Shown here: piece after piece, positions 45,940 to 57,014 of the stretch
How the letters are laid out: each line of letters opens with the position of its first letter
Numbering within the stretch: position 1 is the first letter of the stretch
Source: Rhodosalinus sediminis
GTDB taxonomy: Bacteria > Pseudomonadota > Alphaproteobacteria > Rhodobacterales > Rhodobacteraceae
DNA: 64,000 nt
Direction: 5' to 3'
Assembly (NCBI RefSeq): GCF_003385555.1
Contig: NZ_QOHR01000003.1
Span: 116,992 to 180,991 of the forward strand
The notes under the pieces: generated by a model
Databases searched by the model: none
What the model was told of the DNA's origin: nothing
What the model saw: only the letters and a program-made list of their open reading frames with translations
Translations under genes and position numbers: made by a program

Positions 45940-45969
45940 CAGTTGCTCTACCAGCTGAGCTAACGGCCC
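45894..45969 (-). tRNA. tRNA-Lys (anticodon TTT), island attachment gene
   Basis: 76-nt cloverleaf on the minus strand: acceptor GGGCCGT/ACGGCTC, anticodon loop CTTTTAA (TTT), T-arm GCAGGTTCGAATCCTGC, discriminator A and encoded CCA. Its 3' half serves as the attachment site, and the gene stays intact after integration. Confidence 0.97.
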
Positions 45970-46071
45970 ACGTGGAGCGCTTCTAGAAACAGCGCGGGGG
46001 GCGGTCAACCCCCGAAACATGCGCTCCGCGCGCCACTGGAAAGCTGCCGTCGCGGGGCGTATATCCGGCGC

Positions 46072-46905
46072 ATGGATCGTCGCGCGGACACCGGCCTGCC
46101 CTTCATGAAGATGCACGGGCTCGGCAACGACTTCGTCGTGATCGACGCGCGCGCCCGCGCCGTCGAGGTCACGCCCGCGCTCGCCCGGGCGCTCGCCGAT
46201 CGCCACCGCGGCGTGGGCTTCGATCAGCTCGCGCTGATCCGCGCGGACGCGGCGGCCGACGCGCGGCTCGAGTTCCTGAACGCCGACGGCTCGCCCTCGG
46301 CCGCCTGCGGCAACGCCACCCGCTGCATCGCCCGCCACCTGATGGAGGAAACGGGCCGCGACGCGCTGCGCCTCGCCACGGCGCACGGGGTCCTCTCCGC
46401 CGAGCGGCGCGGGGCGCTCACGGCGGTCGACATGGGGCCCCCGGGGCTCAACTGGCGCGACGTGCCGCTGGCCGGGGCGATGGACACGCTGGAGCTCCCT
46501 CTCGAGGGCGCGCCGACGGCGACCGGCATGGGCAACCCGCATTGCACCTTCTTCGTCGACGACGCCGAGGCCGTGGACCTCGCCGCGCTCGGCCCCCGGA
46601 TCGAGCATGACGCGCTCTTCCCCGAGCGCACGAACGTCCAGGTGGCGAGCCTTGCCGGCCCCGACCGCCTGCGCGTGCGCGTCTGGGAGCGCGGCGCCGG
46701 CGTCACGCTGGCCTCGGGCTCGTCCTCCTGCGCCGCCGCCGTGGCGGCGGCGCGGCGCGGGCTCACCGGGCCGCGGGTGACGGTGATCCTCGACGGCGGC
46801 ACGCTCGAGATCGACTGGCGCGCCGAAGGCGTCCGGATGACCGGGCCGACGGCGCATGTCTTCTCCGGCACCCTGACGCCCGCCTTCCTCGAGGCGCTGG
46901 CATGA
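46072..46905 (+). CDS. dapF: Diaminopimelate epimerase
   Basis: 277-aa enzyme converting LL- to meso-diaminopimelate for lysine and peptidoglycan. Both catalytic cysteines are present: Cys79 in [10 protein letters not shown] and Cys220 in [11 protein letters not shown] (the neighbouring family Cys is Ser here). N-terminal [15 protein letters not shown] is the usual opening. Overlaps mtaB by 4 bases. Start ATG 46072 lacks a strong ribosome site; the Met at residue 12 (46105) is an alternative start. Confidence 0.96.
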   Translation: MDRRADTGLPFMKMHGLGNDFVVIDARARAVEVTPALARALADRHRGVGFDQLALIRADAAADARLEFLNADGSPSAACGNATRCIARHLMEETGRDALRLATAHGVLSAERRGALTAVDMGPPGLNWRDVPLAGAMDTLELPLEGAPTATGMGNPHCTFFVDDAEAVDLAALGPRIEHDALFPERTNVQVASLAGPDRLRVRVWERGAGVTLASGSSSCAAAVAAARRGLTGPRVTVILDGGTLEIDWRAEGVRMTGPTAHVFSGTLTPAFLEALA

Positions 46906-48149
46906 CGGCGCCGCGCTTCACCACCTTCGGCTGCCGCCTCAACGCCTACGAGACGGAGGCGATGCACCGCATGGCGGAGGACGCGGGCCTCGACGACGCC
47001 GTGGTGGTCAACACCTGCGCCGTCACCGCGGAGGCCGTGCGCAAGGCCCGGCAGGAGATCCGCCGCCTGCGCCGCGACAACCCGGAGGCGCGCATCGTGG
47101 TCACCGGCTGCGCCGCGCAGACGGAGCCCGGGACCTTCGCCGCCATGGAGGAGGTCGACCACGTCCTCGGCAACGCCGAGAAGATGCGCCCGGAAACCTG
47201 GGGGGCGCTCGCCGGCACGCCGGACACCGAGCGCGTGCAGGTGGACGACATCATGTCGGTGCGCGAAACCGCCCATCACCTGATCGACGGCTTCGGCACC
47301 CGCGCGCGCGCGCACGTCCAGATCCAGAACGGCTGCGACCACCGCTGCACCTTCTGCATCATCCCCTACGGCCGCGGCAATTCCCGCTCGGTGCCCGCGG
47401 GCGTCGTGGTGGACCAGATCCGCCGCCTGCGCGACGCGGGCTACAACGAGGTGGTGCTCACCGGCGTGGACCTGACGAGCTGGGGCGCCGATCTGCCCGG
47501 CCGTCCGCCGCTCGGCGATCTGGTGCGGCGCATCCTGAAGCTGGTGCCGGACCTGCCGCGCCTGCGCCTTTCCTCGATCGATTCGATCGAGGCGGACCCC
47601 GCGCTGATGGAGGCTCTGGCGACCGAGCCGCGGCTCATGCCGCACCTGCATCTCTCGCTGCAGCACGGTGACGACCTGATCCTCAAGCGCATGAAGCGCC
47701 GCCACCTGCGCGACGACGCCATCCGCTTCTGCGAGGAGGCGCGCCGCCTGCGCCCCGACGTGGTCTTCGGCGCCGACATCATCGCGGGCTTCCCGACCGA
47801 GACGGAGGAGGCCTTCGCCAATTCCCTCCGCCTCGTCGAGGAATGCGGCCTCACCTGGCTGCACGTCTTTCCCTTCTCGCCGCGCGCCGGCACCCCCGCC
47901 GCGCGCATGCCGCAGCTCGACGGCGCCACGATCCGCGACCGCGCCCGCCGCCTGCGCGCCGCCGGCGCGCGCCGCCGCACCGCCTGGCTCGCCGCGCAGA
48001 CGGGCTCGGAGCAGCGCGCCCTCATGGAAAGCCCGCGCCTCGGCCGCACGGAAGGCTTCGCCGAGGTGACCTTCGACGCCGACCACCCCGTGGGCGAGAT
48101 CGTCCCGGCCCGCATCACCGGCCACGACGGCACCCGCCTGACCGCCTGA
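46902..48149 (+). CDS. mtaB: tRNA ms2t6A methylthiotransferase MtaB
   Basis: 415-aa radical-SAM enzyme that methylthiolates t6A37 of tRNAs. N-terminal MTTase domain ([38 protein letters not shown] hold the cluster cysteines), the radical-SAM motif [15 protein letters not shown] and a C-terminal TRAM-like segment. Length fits. Translationally coupled to dapF. Confidence 0.96.
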   Translation: MTAPRFTTFGCRLNAYETEAMHRMAEDAGLDDAVVVNTCAVTAEAVRKARQEIRRLRRDNPEARIVVTGCAAQTEPGTFAAMEEVDHVLGNAEKMRPETWGALAGTPDTERVQVDDIMSVRETAHHLIDGFGTRARAHVQIQNGCDHRCTFCIIPYGRGNSRSVPAGVVVDQIRRLRDAGYNEVVLTGVDLTSWGADLPGRPPLGDLVRRILKLVPDLPRLRLSSIDSIEADPALMEALATEPRLMPHLHLSLQHGDDLILKRMKRRHLRDDAIRFCEEARRLRPDVVFGADIIAGFPTETEEAFANSLRLVEECGLTWLHVFPFSPRAGTPAARMPQLDGATIRDRARRLRAAGARRRTAWLAAQTGSEQRALMESPRLGRTEGFAEVTFDADHPVGEIVPARITGHDGTRLTA

Positions 48150-48601
48150 CCGCCCGGCCCCCGCGCCGGGCACAAGAGCCATCGGCCCACCCATGCGCGG
48201 GGCCGAGGGGCCTGCCACCAACCGCCAATCAGCCCCGAGGGGCGACGCCTCCCCCGCAGACCGCCCCCGTCTCACCCCGAACAGCCGGGGGCGACCGGCC
48301 GCAGGTCGGGCCGCAGCGCCTCCGCACGAGCGTCGAAGCCCCCGCCTGCACGCCGCCGCACGGCCCGGCGCCGTCGAAAACCACAAGGCCCGCGGCCGGC
48401 ACTCCCTTGCGTCCCCCTTGGAGACGCCCCGAAGGCCCGGACACCTCCCGCCCCATCATCTTGGTCCAAATACTCCGGGGGTGAATTGGCCGCAGGCCAA
48501 GAGGGGGCAGCGCCCCCTCCTCCCGTCCCCGCTCGCGCCCCGCGTTGACAGCTCCGCCCCCGCGGCGCAGCCTGCATGCGATCGACAAGAGAGACCGCCC
48601 G
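48150..48601. other. Intergenic with repeat copy 4, otherwise no supported gene
   Basis: About 450 bases. Apart from the dispersed repeat at 48451-48519 only composition-driven frames are present. Confidence 0.5.
48451..48519 (-). repeat. Dispersed intergenic repeat, copy 4
   Basis: CCCCATCATCTTGGTCCAAA, TACTCCGGGGGTGAATTGGC, CGCAGGCCAAGAGGGGGCAG and CGCCCCCTC in inverted orientation relative to copy 3, including the GAGGGGGC hairpin at its end. Confidence 0.82.
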
Positions 48602-49213
48602 ATGCTCCAGCTTCATGCCTCCGCCGCCTCGCCCTACGTGCGCAAGGTGCGCGTCGCCGTCCGCGAACTCGGCCTGGACGCGGAGGTGGAGGAGATCGAC
48701 ACCGCGACCACGCCCCTCGGGACCGACCCGCGGCTCGCCACGGTCAATCCGCTGGGCAAGATCCCGGCGCTCGTGCGGGACGACGGGCCGGCGCTCTACG
48801 ACAGCCGGGTGATCTGCCGCTACCTGAACGACCGCGCCGGGGGCGCGCTCTATCCCGAGAGCCGCATCTGGGAGGTGGCGACGCTCGAGGCGACGGCGGA
48901 CGGCATCCTCGACGCGGCGGTGCTCATGGTCTACGAGACGCGCTTCCGGCCCGAGCCGCACCGCTCCGAGGACTGGCTCGAGGCGCAGTGGGCGAAGATC
49001 GCCCGCGCGCTCGACGCGCTCGGCGGGCGCTGGATGAGCCATCTCTCGGGCCGGCTCGACATCGGGCAGATCGCGGTGGGCTGCGCGCTCGGCTACCTCG
49101 ATTTCCGCCACCCGGAGCGCAACTGGCGCGAGGGCCGCGGCGCGCTCGACGACTGGTTCGCGGTCTTCGCCAAGCGGCCCGCGATGGTCGCCACGCGCCC
49201 GCCGGCGCCGTGA
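48602..49213 (+). CDS. Glutathione S-transferase family protein
   Basis: 203-aa protein. N-terminal thioredoxin-like domain (LHASAASPYVRKVRVAVREL, LGKIPALVRDDGPALYDSRV) and an all-helical C-terminal domain (IGQIAVGCALGYLDFRHPE). ATG 48602 has GAGACC upstream; the longer frame start is rejected because the domain begins directly at MLQLHAS. Substrate unknown. Confidence 0.9.
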   Translation: MLQLHASAASPYVRKVRVAVRELGLDAEVEEIDTATTPLGTDPRLATVNPLGKIPALVRDDGPALYDSRVICRYLNDRAGGALYPESRIWEVATLEATADGILDAAVLMVYETRFRPEPHRSEDWLEAQWAKIARALDALGGRWMSHLSGRLDIGQIAVGCALGYLDFRHPERNWREGRGALDDWFAVFAKRPAMVATRPPAP

Positions 49214-49541
49214 ACGTCGGGCGCCCGGGCTGACGAGCGGCGCGCCGCCGTGGCGGCACCGCGCCTGCCCTCGGCAGGGCCGGCGCCCCCGACCGTCCGG
49301 GCCGGGCGAGCGAAGACGCGCCGCCATCGACAGCCCGACGACCGGAGCGCGAGAGGTTATACCCGGCCCGCGCCGGCCTCAAGAAGCGCCGCCGCGGCAT
49401 CGGCGCCGCGGGGGCGCGGCATTGTATCGCTGGACGGCTCCCGCGCGGCTCGCTACATAGCCAAACGATGACGCCCGGACCGCGCTGCGGTCGGGCGTGG
49501 CATTGATCCGGCCCGAGCCGGCCCAGAGATGGAGAAGCCGC
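49214..49541. other. Leader of the fbcFBC operon
   Basis: About 330 bases, including the operon promoter. TTGTAT (about 49422) and TACATA (about 49453) are seen but the spacing is too long for a standard promoter, so none is called. No gene seen. Confidence 0.4.
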
Positions 49542-50105
49542 ATGTCCCACGCTGAGGACCATCAGGGAACCAGACGCGATTTCCTCTACTACGCGACGGC
49601 CGGCGCGGGGGCGGTGACGGCCGGCGCCGCCATCTGGCCCCTCGTCGACCAGATGAACCCCTCCGCCGACGTCGAGGCGCTGTCGACCATCCGCGTCGAC
49701 ATCTCGACGCTTCAGCCCGGCACGCAGCTCACGGTGAAGTATCTCGGCAAGCCGGTCTTCATCCGTCGCCGCACCGCCGAGGAAATCGCCGCCGAACAGG
49801 ACGTCGACGTCGACAGCCTGATCGACCCGATCGCGCGCAACCCCAACGTCGGCGGCGACGCGCCCGCCACGGACGCCAACCGCGCGCTCGACGCGGACGG
49901 CGAGTGGCTGGTGCAGATCGGCGTCTGCACGCACCTCGGCTGCGTGCCGATCGGCGACGGCGCGGGCGACTACAGCGGGTGGTTCTGCCCCTGCCACGGC
50001 TCGCACTACGACGGCGCCGGGCGTATCCGCAAAGGCCCCGCGCCCGAGAACCTGCACATCCCCGTCGCCGAGTTCGTCGACGAGACCACGATCAAGCTGG
50101 GCTAA
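49542..50105 (+). CDS. petA: Ubiquinol-cytochrome c reductase Rieske iron-sulfur subunit
   Basis: 187-aa Rieske protein. Twin-Arg-type N-terminus ([13 protein letters not shown]) and membrane anchor about 14-35; [2Fe-2S] ligands in CTHLGC (129-134) and CPCHGS (149-154). First gene of fbcFBC. ATG 49542 with GGAGAAG upstream; 12 bases to petB. Confidence 0.98.
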   Translation: MSHAEDHQGTRRDFLYYATAGAGAVTAGAAIWPLVDQMNPSADVEALSTIRVDISTLQPGTQLTVKYLGKPVFIRRRTAEEIAAEQDVDVDSLIDPIARNPNVGGDAPATDANRALDADGEWLVQIGVCTHLGCVPIGDGAGDYSGWFCPCHGSHYDGAGRIRKGPAPENLHIPVAEFVDETTIKLG

Positions 50106-50117
50106 GGAGGCGCACCG

Positions 50118-51458
50118 ATGTCCGGAATTCCGCACGACCATTACGAGCCCGCCTCGGGCGGCGAGAAGTGGCTGCATCGGCGTCTGCCGATCGTCGGCCT
50201 GCTCTACGACACGATCATGATCCCCACGCCCAAGAACCTCAACTGGATGTGGATCTGGGGGATCGTGCTCACCTTCACGCTGGTGCTGCAGATCGTCACC
50301 GGCATCGTGCTGGTGATGCACTACACGCCGCACGCCGACATGGCCTTCGCCAGCGTCGAGCACATCATGCGGAACGTGAACGGCGGCCACATGCTGCGCT
50401 ACATCCACATGAACGGCGCGTCGCTCTTCTTCGTGGCGGTCTACGCGCACATCGCGCGCGGGCTCTACTACGGCTCCTACAAGGAACCACGCGAGATCAC
50501 CTGGATCATCGGCATCCTGATCTACATCCTGATGATGGCCACCGCCTTCATGGGCTACGTTCTGCCCTGGGGTCAGATGTCCTTCTGGGGCGCGACGGTG
50601 ATCACCGGCCTCTTCGGCGCGATCCCCTTCGTGGGCGATTCGCTGCTGGTGTGGCTGCAGGGTGGCCCGGCCGTGGGCAACGCGACGCTGCAGCGCTTCT
50701 TCTCGCTGCACTACCTGATGCCCTTCATCATCCTCGGGCTGTCGATGGTGCACATCTGGGCCTTCCACACGACGGGCAACAACAACCCGACGGGTGTCGA
50801 AGTGCGCCGCACCTCGAAGGCCGAGGCCGAGAAGGACACCGTGCCCTTCTGGCCCTACTTCGTGATGAAGGACCTCTTCGCGCTCGGCATCATCTTCATC
50901 GTCTTCCTCGCCATCGTCGGCTTCATGCCCAACTACCTCGGGCACCCCGACAACTACATCGAGGCCGATCCGCTCGTGACGCCCGCGCACATCGTGCCGG
51001 AGTGGTACTTCCTGCCCTTCTACGCGATCCTGCGCGCCTTCGACGACTCGGTCTGGATCGTGCAGTTCGCGGGCTTCATCACCGGCGGCATCATCGACGC
51101 GAAGTTCTTCGGCGTGCTGGCCATGTTCGGCTCGATCATCGTGGTTGCGCTGGTGCCGTGGCTCGACACCTCGAACGTGCGCTCGGGCCGCTACCGGCCG
51201 ATGTTCAAGTGGTGGTTCGCCCTCTTCTGCGTGGACTTCTTCGTCCTGATGTGGGCGGGCGCCATGCCGGCCGAGGGCATCTATCCGACCATCGCCCTGA
51301 TCGGCGCGACCTACTGGTTCGCCTTCTTCCTGGTGATCCTGCCGCTGCTCGGCGTCTTCGAGAAGCCGGCGCCGCAGCCCGCGACCATCGAGGAAGACTT
51401 CAAGGAACACCTCGCGCCCTCCGGCGGGACCAAGATCGCCGAGACCCCCGCCGAGTGA
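50118..51458 (+). CDS. petB: Cytochrome b of the bc1 complex
   Basis: 446-aa membrane protein, the usual Rhodobacter length (about 445). Eight hydrophobic segments; bis-heme histidines in the second and fourth; quinol-site PEWY motif ([14 protein letters not shown]). ATG with TAAGGAGG upstream. Confidence 0.98.
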   Translation: MSGIPHDHYEPASGGEKWLHRRLPIVGLLYDTIMIPTPKNLNWMWIWGIVLTFTLVLQIVTGIVLVMHYTPHADMAFASVEHIMRNVNGGHMLRYIHMNGASLFFVAVYAHIARGLYYGSYKEPREITWIIGILIYILMMATAFMGYVLPWGQMSFWGATVITGLFGAIPFVGDSLLVWLQGGPAVGNATLQRFFSLHYLMPFIILGLSMVHIWAFHTTGNNNPTGVEVRRTSKAEAEKDTVPFWPYFVMKDLFALGIIFIVFLAIVGFMPNYLGHPDNYIEADPLVTPAHIVPEWYFLPFYAILRAFDDSVWIVQFAGFITGGIIDAKFFGVLAMFGSIIVVALVPWLDTSNVRSGRYRPMFKWWFALFCVDFFVLMWAGAMPAEGIYPTIALIGATYWFAFFLVILPLLGVFEKPAPQPATIEEDFKEHLAPSGGTKIAETPAE

Positions 51459-51487
51459 CCCGGGCCGACAGAAAGGAACCGCGAGAC

Positions 51488-52312
51488 ATGTTCAGAACCT
51501 TCGCCATCGCCGCTGCCACCGCGCTCTCCGTGGCCGGCAGCGGGGCCTTCGCCGCCGGCGGCGCGGGCGAGGTGACCGACTACGACTTCTCCTTCGAGGG
51601 GCCGTTCGGCACCTACGATCAGGCGCAGCTGCAGCGGGGCCTGCAGGTCTACACGCAGGTCTGCGCCTCCTGCCACGGGCTGGAGCACGTGCCGATCCGC
51701 ACGCTGTCGAGCGAGACGGGCCCGGGCATGCCGATGGATCAGGTCCGCGCCTACGCGGCGGACCTGATGGTCATCGATCCGGCGGCCAACCCGGATATCG
51801 TCGATCCCGACACCGGCGACGTGCAGGAGCTCAAGCCCGTCAACCACTTCCCCGCGAACGAGAGCCAGGGCGCGCCCGACCTCTCGCTCATGGCGAAGGC
51901 GCGCGCGGGCTTCAGCGGCCCCTACGGCACCGGCCTCAACCAGCTCTTCAAGGGCATGGGCGGCGCCGAATACATCGCCTCGCTGCTGATGGGCTACACC
52001 GGCGAGGACAAGCTGGAGGCCGGTGCGCTCCTCTACGAAAACAAGGTCATGGATGGCGGCTGGATCAACATGGCGCCGCCGCTCTACGAGGGCGCGGTCG
52101 AGTATCAGGATGGCACCCCGGCCACCGAGGAGCAGATGGCCAAGGACGTCGCCGCCTTCCTGATGTGGACGGCCGAGCCGAAGATGATGGAGCGCAAGCA
52201 AGCCGGCTTCACCGGCGTGCTGTTCCTGACGGTGCTGACCGTGCTGCTCTACCTGACGAACAAGCGCATCTGGGCGCCGATCAAGGCCCGCGCGAAGTCC
52301 GACGAGAGCTGA
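51488..52312 (+). CDS. petC: Cytochrome c1
   Basis: 274-aa protein with signal peptide about 1-22, heme motif CASCH (59-63), a Met ligand region ([10 protein letters not shown]) and a C-terminal membrane anchor (about 240-262). Completes the bc1 operon. ATG 51488 behind GAAAGGA. Confidence 0.97.
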   Translation: MFRTFAIAAATALSVAGSGAFAAGGAGEVTDYDFSFEGPFGTYDQAQLQRGLQVYTQVCASCHGLEHVPIRTLSSETGPGMPMDQVRAYAADLMVIDPAANPDIVDPDTGDVQELKPVNHFPANESQGAPDLSLMAKARAGFSGPYGTGLNQLFKGMGGAEYIASLLMGYTGEDKLEAGALLYENKVMDGGWINMAPPLYEGAVEYQDGTPATEEQMAKDVAAFLMWTAEPKMMERKQAGFTGVLFLTVLTVLLYLTNKRIWAPIKARAKSDES

Positions 52313-52337
52313 GCGCGGCAGGATCGCCCGCGAAACG

Positions 52338-52368
52338 CCCCTGCGCCGCCCGGCGCGGGGGTTTTTTC
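52338..52368 (+). terminator. Rho-independent terminator of fbcFBC
   Basis: CCCC-t-GCGCC / GGCGC-GGGGG hairpin with a 4-nt loop and a T6 tail, 26 bases after petC. Confidence 0.9.
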
Positions 52369-52376
52369 TTGCCCGT

Positions 52377-52745
52377 TCAGCCCTCGCGCAGGTGCCGGCG
52401 GAAGGCCCGCTTCAGAAGATCGAGCTCGGCGCGCAGGCGCCCGACCTCCGCGCGCAGATCGTCCTCGAGCGCCTCGCCCGCGGCGAGCGTCACGCGCTCC
52501 AGCGTCTCGCCCGTCCCGGCCGCGCGAATCACGAGGGTATGCACCCCCTCCCCCACCAGCGCCGGCGGCACGGGCACCCGCAGGTGCCAGCGCCCGGCCT
52601 CGTCCGCGGTGAGGCGGACCTCCGGCACCGGGCGGCCCGCGTGCAGCACCTCGACCGCCGGGCGGTCCGCGCCGGCGCCCTGCACCTCGCCCTCCCAGAC
52701 GCCGTTGGCGAATCGGGTGCGCGTCACGCTGAGGCCGTCGGTCAT
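52377..52745 (-). CDS. Hypothetical 122-aa protein
   Basis: N-terminal beta-rich half (RFANGVWEGEVQGAGADRPAV) and a C-terminal coiled coil (EDDLRAEVGRLRAELDLLKR). No family named with confidence. Ten bases downstream of the larger gene on the same strand, so probably cotranscribed. Confidence 0.65.
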   Translation of the reverse strand: MTDGLSVTRTRFANGVWEGEVQGAGADRPAVEVLHAGRPVPEVRLTADEAGRWHLRVPVPPALVGEGVHTLVIRAAGTGETLERVTLAAGEALEDDLRAEVGRLRAELDLLKRAFRRHLREG

Positions 52746-52755
52746 GGTTCCTCCC

Positions 52756-53517
52756 TCACAGCGCGGCCCGCGGGTGGCGCGAGAGCACCACGTCGCCGAG
52801 CGCGATCCGGTTCATCGCGGGCCGCTCGAAGATCAGGTCGAGCCAGAGCCGCTCCACCCGCTTCTCGTTGAGCGCCGAATAGGCGAGGTCGAATTCGACC
52901 ACCGCGGGCGCGTCGGCCACGGGCACCTCGCGCAGGATCTGCTCGGTGTTGGGGCCGTGGCGGATGTTGAGCCGCGCGTAGACGGCGAGCGGCTCTTCCA
53001 GCGCGAGCGTGAGCGCGGCGCGCACCACGTGGCGCCGCAGGAGCCCCTCGGCCGCGTCCCTCGGCAGATCGAGGGCGAGGGACAGGTAGCTTCCGGCGAA
53101 GCCGAACACCTCGACGGCGAGCGCGCAGGGCGCGCCCTCCTGCCCCCATGGGCCGTCCTGCGCGATGGCGATCTCGCCCAAGGGGCAGTCGTGAAAGAGC
53201 GCGAGATCGGCGCCGAGCCGCACGCCTGAGACGGGCGTCACGCCCGACGCCGACGCAAGGGGCGCGCGCCACGCCTCGGGCCGCCAGGCCCAGTCGGTGC
53301 CCGGCACGGCCACATCGGGCGCCGCCGCCGCGTCGGCCGCGAGCCGCCGGTCCGCCACGGCGAGGAACTGCCCCAGTGCCCGGTGAAGCGGCAGGGCGCG
53401 CGCGCGACCGTCGCGCAGCGCCGCGAGCGGCGCCGTCTCCGCCCGCCGCGCCGCGCGGCGCCATTGGCGCAGCGCCGCGTCCTGCCTCATGCGGCCGATC
53501 GGTCCGTCGTCGCCCAT
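52756..53517 (-). CDS. Uncharacterised protein (DUF6478-like)
   Basis: 253-aa protein. The WRRAARRAETAPLAALRDGR start and DCPLGEIAIAQDGPWGQEGA segment recall the DUF6478 family of Rhodobacteraceae, of unknown function (from memory). No membrane segment. Start ambiguous: ATG 53517 or 53490. Confidence 0.65.
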   Translation of the reverse strand: MGDDGPIGRMRQDAALRQWRRAARRAETAPLAALRDGRARALPLHRALGQFLAVADRRLAADAAAAPDVAVPGTDWAWRPEAWRAPLASASGVTPVSGVRLGADLALFHDCPLGEIAIAQDGPWGQEGAPCALAVEVFGFAGSYLSLALDLPRDAAEGLLRRHVVRAALTLALEEPLAVYARLNIRHGPNTEQILREVPVADAPAVVEFDLAYSALNEKRVERLWLDLIFERPAMNRIALGDVVLSRHPRAAL

Positions 53518-53566
53518 CCCGCCGATGTCCTGTCCCTCGTGTCGACGTCGTAGCAGGGAAACCGTT

Positions 53567-54190
53567 TCAGTTGAACAAACCGGCGAACATCGTGCCGACA
53601 CCGTCGGGCTCCAGCGCCTCGGCCGGCGCGACGGCGCGCGTCTCGATTCGCGCGGCGAGCGCGGCGAGCAGGTTCGCCCCCGCCTCCCCGGCGAGCGGGC
53701 TGTCGGTCGGGGCGTAGAGCGCGAGCCCCACGACCCGCTCGCCCGCGCGCGCCGCCCCGCGCCAGTGGCGCGGATCGCCCCCCGGCAGCACCTCGGCGCC
53801 GCCCTCGGCGAGATGGGCGAGCGCGAGCGCGCCCCGCTGGCGCGCGGCGAGCACCTCGACCGGCGCGGCGGCGGTGAGCGCCGCGGCGTCCGGCGGGGCG
53901 AGCGCGGGATCGGCGGCCGAGACGCTGACGGTCATCAGCGCCGGCAGCGCCCGCGGCCCCTCGCTCTCGGGGGCGAGGCTCGCGCAGCTCGCCAGCAGCA
54001 CGAAACTGCCGGTCGCGCTGTCGCGCACCGCCGCGCGGTCCACGCAGTAGCCGGGCGGCGCCTTGACCACCACCGCGCCCCGCGCGACGACCGCCTCGCG
54101 CGCGGGCGGACCGCCGGGGCGGGCCGCGTCGCAAGCCGCGAGGGCGAGCGCCGCGCCGGCGAGCGCGGCGCTAGATATCCATGTAGACAT
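53567..54190 (-). CDS. Putative lipoprotein
   Basis: 207-aa protein with a lipoprotein signal ([20 protein letters not shown], lipid-Cys about residue 20). The rest is Ala-rich with no recognised domain. Starts inside the last 20 bases of ilvD, so cotranscription with it is likely. Confidence 0.7.
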   Translation of the reverse strand: MSTWISSAALAGAALALAACDAARPGGPPAREAVVARGAVVVKAPPGYCVDRAAVRDSATGSFVLLASCASLAPESEGPRALPALMTVSVSAADPALAPPDAAALTAAAPVEVLAARQRGALALAHLAEGGAEVLPGGDPRHWRGAARAGERVVGLALYAPTDSPLAGEAGANLLAALAARIETRAVAPAEALEPDGVGTMFAGLFN

Positions 54191-55934
54191 GCGTCTCGGC
54201 TTTGGCGCCGGGATGGGTGACCGCGCCCTTGTAGGTCGGCCCCACCGTCTGCGCGAATTTCCAGACCGCGCCGGAGGCGTAGTTCGTGGGCCGCGGGCCG
54301 GCCCAGTCCTTGCGCCGCGCCGCGAGCTCCTCGTCGGAGAGCGCGACGGAGAGCGCGCCCTCGACCGCGTCGATGGTGATCATGTCGCCGGTCTTCAGAA
54401 GGGCGATCGGCCCGCCCTGCGCCGCCTCGGGGCCGACGTGGCCCACGCAGAAGCCGCGCGTCGCGCCGGAGAAGCGGCCGTCGGTGATCAGCGCGACCTT
54501 CTTGCCCATGCCCTGCCCCGAGAGCGCGGCGGTGGTGGCCAGCATCTCGCGCATGCCGGGGCCGCCCTTCGGGCCTTCGTTGCGGATGACGAGCACCTCG
54601 CCCTCTTCGTATTCGCGCGCCTTGACGGCGGCGAAGGCCTCTTCCTCGGAGTCGAAGACGCGCGCCGGGCCGGTGAAGACCTGGTTCTCCGGGGCGATGC
54701 CGGCGACCTTCACGATGGCGCCCTCGGGGGCGAGGTTGCCCTTCAGCCCGACGACGCCGCCGGTCTTCGTGAGCGGCTTTTCGATCGGGTGGATGACGCG
54801 GCCGTCGGCCTCGTAGCTGACGCGGTCGAGCGACTCGCCGATCGACTCGCCGGAGGCGGTGACGCAGTCCTCGTGGATGAGGCCCGCCTTGCGCAGTTCC
54901 TTCATCACCACGGGCAGGCCGCCCGCCTCGTAGAGGTCCTTCGCGACGAACTGCCCGCCGGGCTTCAGGTCCACGAAATAGGGCGTGTCGCGGAAGATCT
55001 CGCAGACGTCGTCGAGGAAGAAGTCGATCCCCGCCTCGTGCGCGATCGCCGGCAGGTGCAGCCCCGCGTTGGTCGAGCCGCCGGTGCAGGCCACGACGCG
55101 CGCCGCGTTCTCGAGGCTCTTGCGCGTGACGATGTCGCGGGCGCGGATGTTCTTCTCGATGAGGTCCATGACCGCGCGGCCCGAGGCCTCGCCGTACTGG
55201 TCGCGGCTCTCGTAGGGGGCGGGCATGCCCGAGGAGTTGAAGAGCGCCAGCCCGATCGCCTCGGAGACGCAGGCCATGGTGTTCGCCGTGAACTGCCCGC
55301 CGCAGGCGCCCGCGCTCGGGCAGGCGACGCGCTCGAGGATGGCGAGCGCGGCGTCGGAGAGCTCGCCGTTCTGGTTGCGGCCGACGGCCTCGAACATGTC
55401 CTGCACGGTCAGGTCGCGGGTGCGGAAATCCTCGGGCACTTCGGGGTCGTTCGGCGCCTTCCCCGGCAGGATGGAGCCGCCGTAGATGAAGACCGAAGGC
55501 ACGTTCAGCCGGACCATCGCCATCATCATGCCCGGCAGCGACTTGTCGCAGCCGGCGAGCCCGACGAGCGCGTCATAGCAGTGCCCGCGCACCGTGAGCT
55601 CCACCGTGTCGGCGATCGCCTCGCGCGAGGGCAGCGAGGAGCGCATCCCCTCGTGGCCCATGGCGATGCCGTCGGTCACGGTGATGGTGGTGAACTCGCG
55701 CGGGGTGCCCGAGCCCTCCTTGACGCCCATCTTCACCGACTGCGCCTGCCGCGCCAGCGCGATGTTGCAGGGCGCGGCCTCGTTCCAGCAGGTGGCGACG
55801 CCGACGAGGGGCTGGTGGATCTCCTCCTCGGTCATGCCCATCGCGTAGTAATACGAGCGGTGCGGCGCGCGCGCGGCGCCCTCCGTCACGTAGCGGCTCG
55901 GCAGTTTGGACTTGTCGAACGGACGCTTGAGCAT
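54171..55934 (-). CDS. ilvD: Dihydroxy-acid dehydratase
   Basis: 587-aa enzyme of branched-chain amino-acid synthesis. Iron-sulfur cysteines are visible ([38 protein letters not shown]), with the Mg-binding GYVGPEA-like tail region ([20 protein letters not shown]). Full length. Divergent from the CPBP protease gene. Confidence 0.97.
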   Translation of the reverse strand: MLKRPFDKSKLPSRYVTEGAARAPHRSYYYAMGMTEEEIHQPLVGVATCWNEAAPCNIALARQAQSVKMGVKEGSGTPREFTTITVTDGIAMGHEGMRSSLPSREAIADTVELTVRGHCYDALVGLAGCDKSLPGMMMAMVRLNVPSVFIYGGSILPGKAPNDPEVPEDFRTRDLTVQDMFEAVGRNQNGELSDAALAILERVACPSAGACGGQFTANTMACVSEAIGLALFNSSGMPAPYESRDQYGEASGRAVMDLIEKNIRARDIVTRKSLENAARVVACTGGSTNAGLHLPAIAHEAGIDFFLDDVCEIFRDTPYFVDLKPGGQFVAKDLYEAGGLPVVMKELRKAGLIHEDCVTASGESIGESLDRVSYEADGRVIHPIEKPLTKTGGVVGLKGNLAPEGAIVKVAGIAPENQVFTGPARVFDSEEEAFAAVKAREYEEGEVLVIRNEGPKGGPGMREMLATTAALSGQGMGKKVALITDGRFSGATRGFCVGHVGPEAAQGGPIALLKTGDMITIDAVEGALSVALSDEELAARRKDWAGPRPTNYASGAVWKFAQTVGPTYKGAVTHPGAKAETHVYMDI

Positions 55935-56056
55935 GCACGCCTCCCTGATCGCTCACGCAGGGGAATAGGGAAAGCCCCCCCGCCGCACAAGGCCGTTCGG
56001 GGCCGACCGGGTGCGGCGAGATTGCGCCGGGGCGCCCGGCGCCCTAGCTCTGCGCC

Positions 56057-56962
56057 ATGACAGTCGCCTACGCCCCGCACGACGCCTATGTCGCCCCCGC
56101 CCGCGCCCGGCCCGAGATCTGGCGCCTGATCGCGGGGCTCGTCGTCGTGGCGGCAGTGCTCTTCGGCCTGCAGAGCGCGCTGCGCGCCGCGCTCTACGCC
56201 CTCGCGCCCGAGACGCTCTACGCCGAGCTCACCATGGGCGAGGGCACCGGCACCACCCCGGCGAGCGCGCTGATCCTGCTCGGCAGCTTCGCCTTCATGG
56301 CGCTCGGCGCGGTGGCCGCGGCGCACCACCTGCACGGGCGCAGCGCGGCGAGCCTGATCGGCCCCTCCGTCGCCCGCGCGGTGCGGGACTTCTTCCGCGT
56401 GGTGGGCGCGCTCGCGCTGCTCTACGCCGCGGTGGCGGTGCTGCCGCCCTGGGCCGGGCCGGGCGGCGCGGAGCCGGAGCCCAACCTCGCCCCCGGCGTC
56501 TGGGCGGCGCTGTTGCCGCTGACGCTCGCCGCGCTGGTGATCCAGACGGGGGCGGAGGAGCTTCTGTTCCGCGGCTACCTGCAACAGCAGCTCGCCGCGC
56601 GCTTCGCCTCGCCCCTCGTCTGGATGGGGGTGCCCGCGGCGCTCTTCGCGGCCGGGCACTACGTGCCGGCCGACTTCGGCGACAACGCGGCGCTGGTCGC
56701 GCTCTGGACCGGGCTCTTCGCGCTGGCGCTCGCCGACGTGACGGCGCGCGCCGGCAACCTCGGCCCCGCCGTGGCGATGCACTTCATGAACAACGTCTTT
56801 CCCATCGCCTTCACGGCGATGGAGGGCGCGCTCTCGGGGCTCGCGCTCTACACCGTCCCGGGGGCGAGCGAGGACCCGGGGATGCTGCGCGCCGCGATGC
56901 CGGTGGAAATGGGGATGCTCGTCTGTTCGTGGCTCGCCGCGCGCGTGGCGCTGCGGCGCTGA
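56057..56962 (+). CDS. CPBP family intramembrane metalloprotease
   Basis: 301-aa membrane protein with about seven hydrophobic segments. The family motifs [13 protein letters not shown] (EExxxR), FAAGHY and MHFMNNVF supply the catalytic Glu and His residues. Related proteins process peptides or act in prenyl-protein-like or bacteriocin-immunity functions; the substrate here is unknown. Confidence 0.87.
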   Translation: MTVAYAPHDAYVAPARARPEIWRLIAGLVVVAAVLFGLQSALRAALYALAPETLYAELTMGEGTGTTPASALILLGSFAFMALGAVAAAHHLHGRSAASLIGPSVARAVRDFFRVVGALALLYAAVAVLPPWAGPGGAEPEPNLAPGVWAALLPLTLAALVIQTGAEELLFRGYLQQQLAARFASPLVWMGVPAALFAAGHYVPADFGDNAALVALWTGLFALALADVTARAGNLGPAVAMHFMNNVFPIAFTAMEGALSGLALYTVPGASEDPGMLRAAMPVEMGMLVCSWLAARVALRR

Positions 56963-57014
56963 TTGCATTCCGCGCGGGGCGGGCTTATCTCCCCGCCACG
57001 GTCAGCGAGGCGCC

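Noticed and set aside
54063..56060. Plus-strand open frame of 665 codons over ilvD
   Set aside because: Antisense shadow, low-complexity and with no motif.
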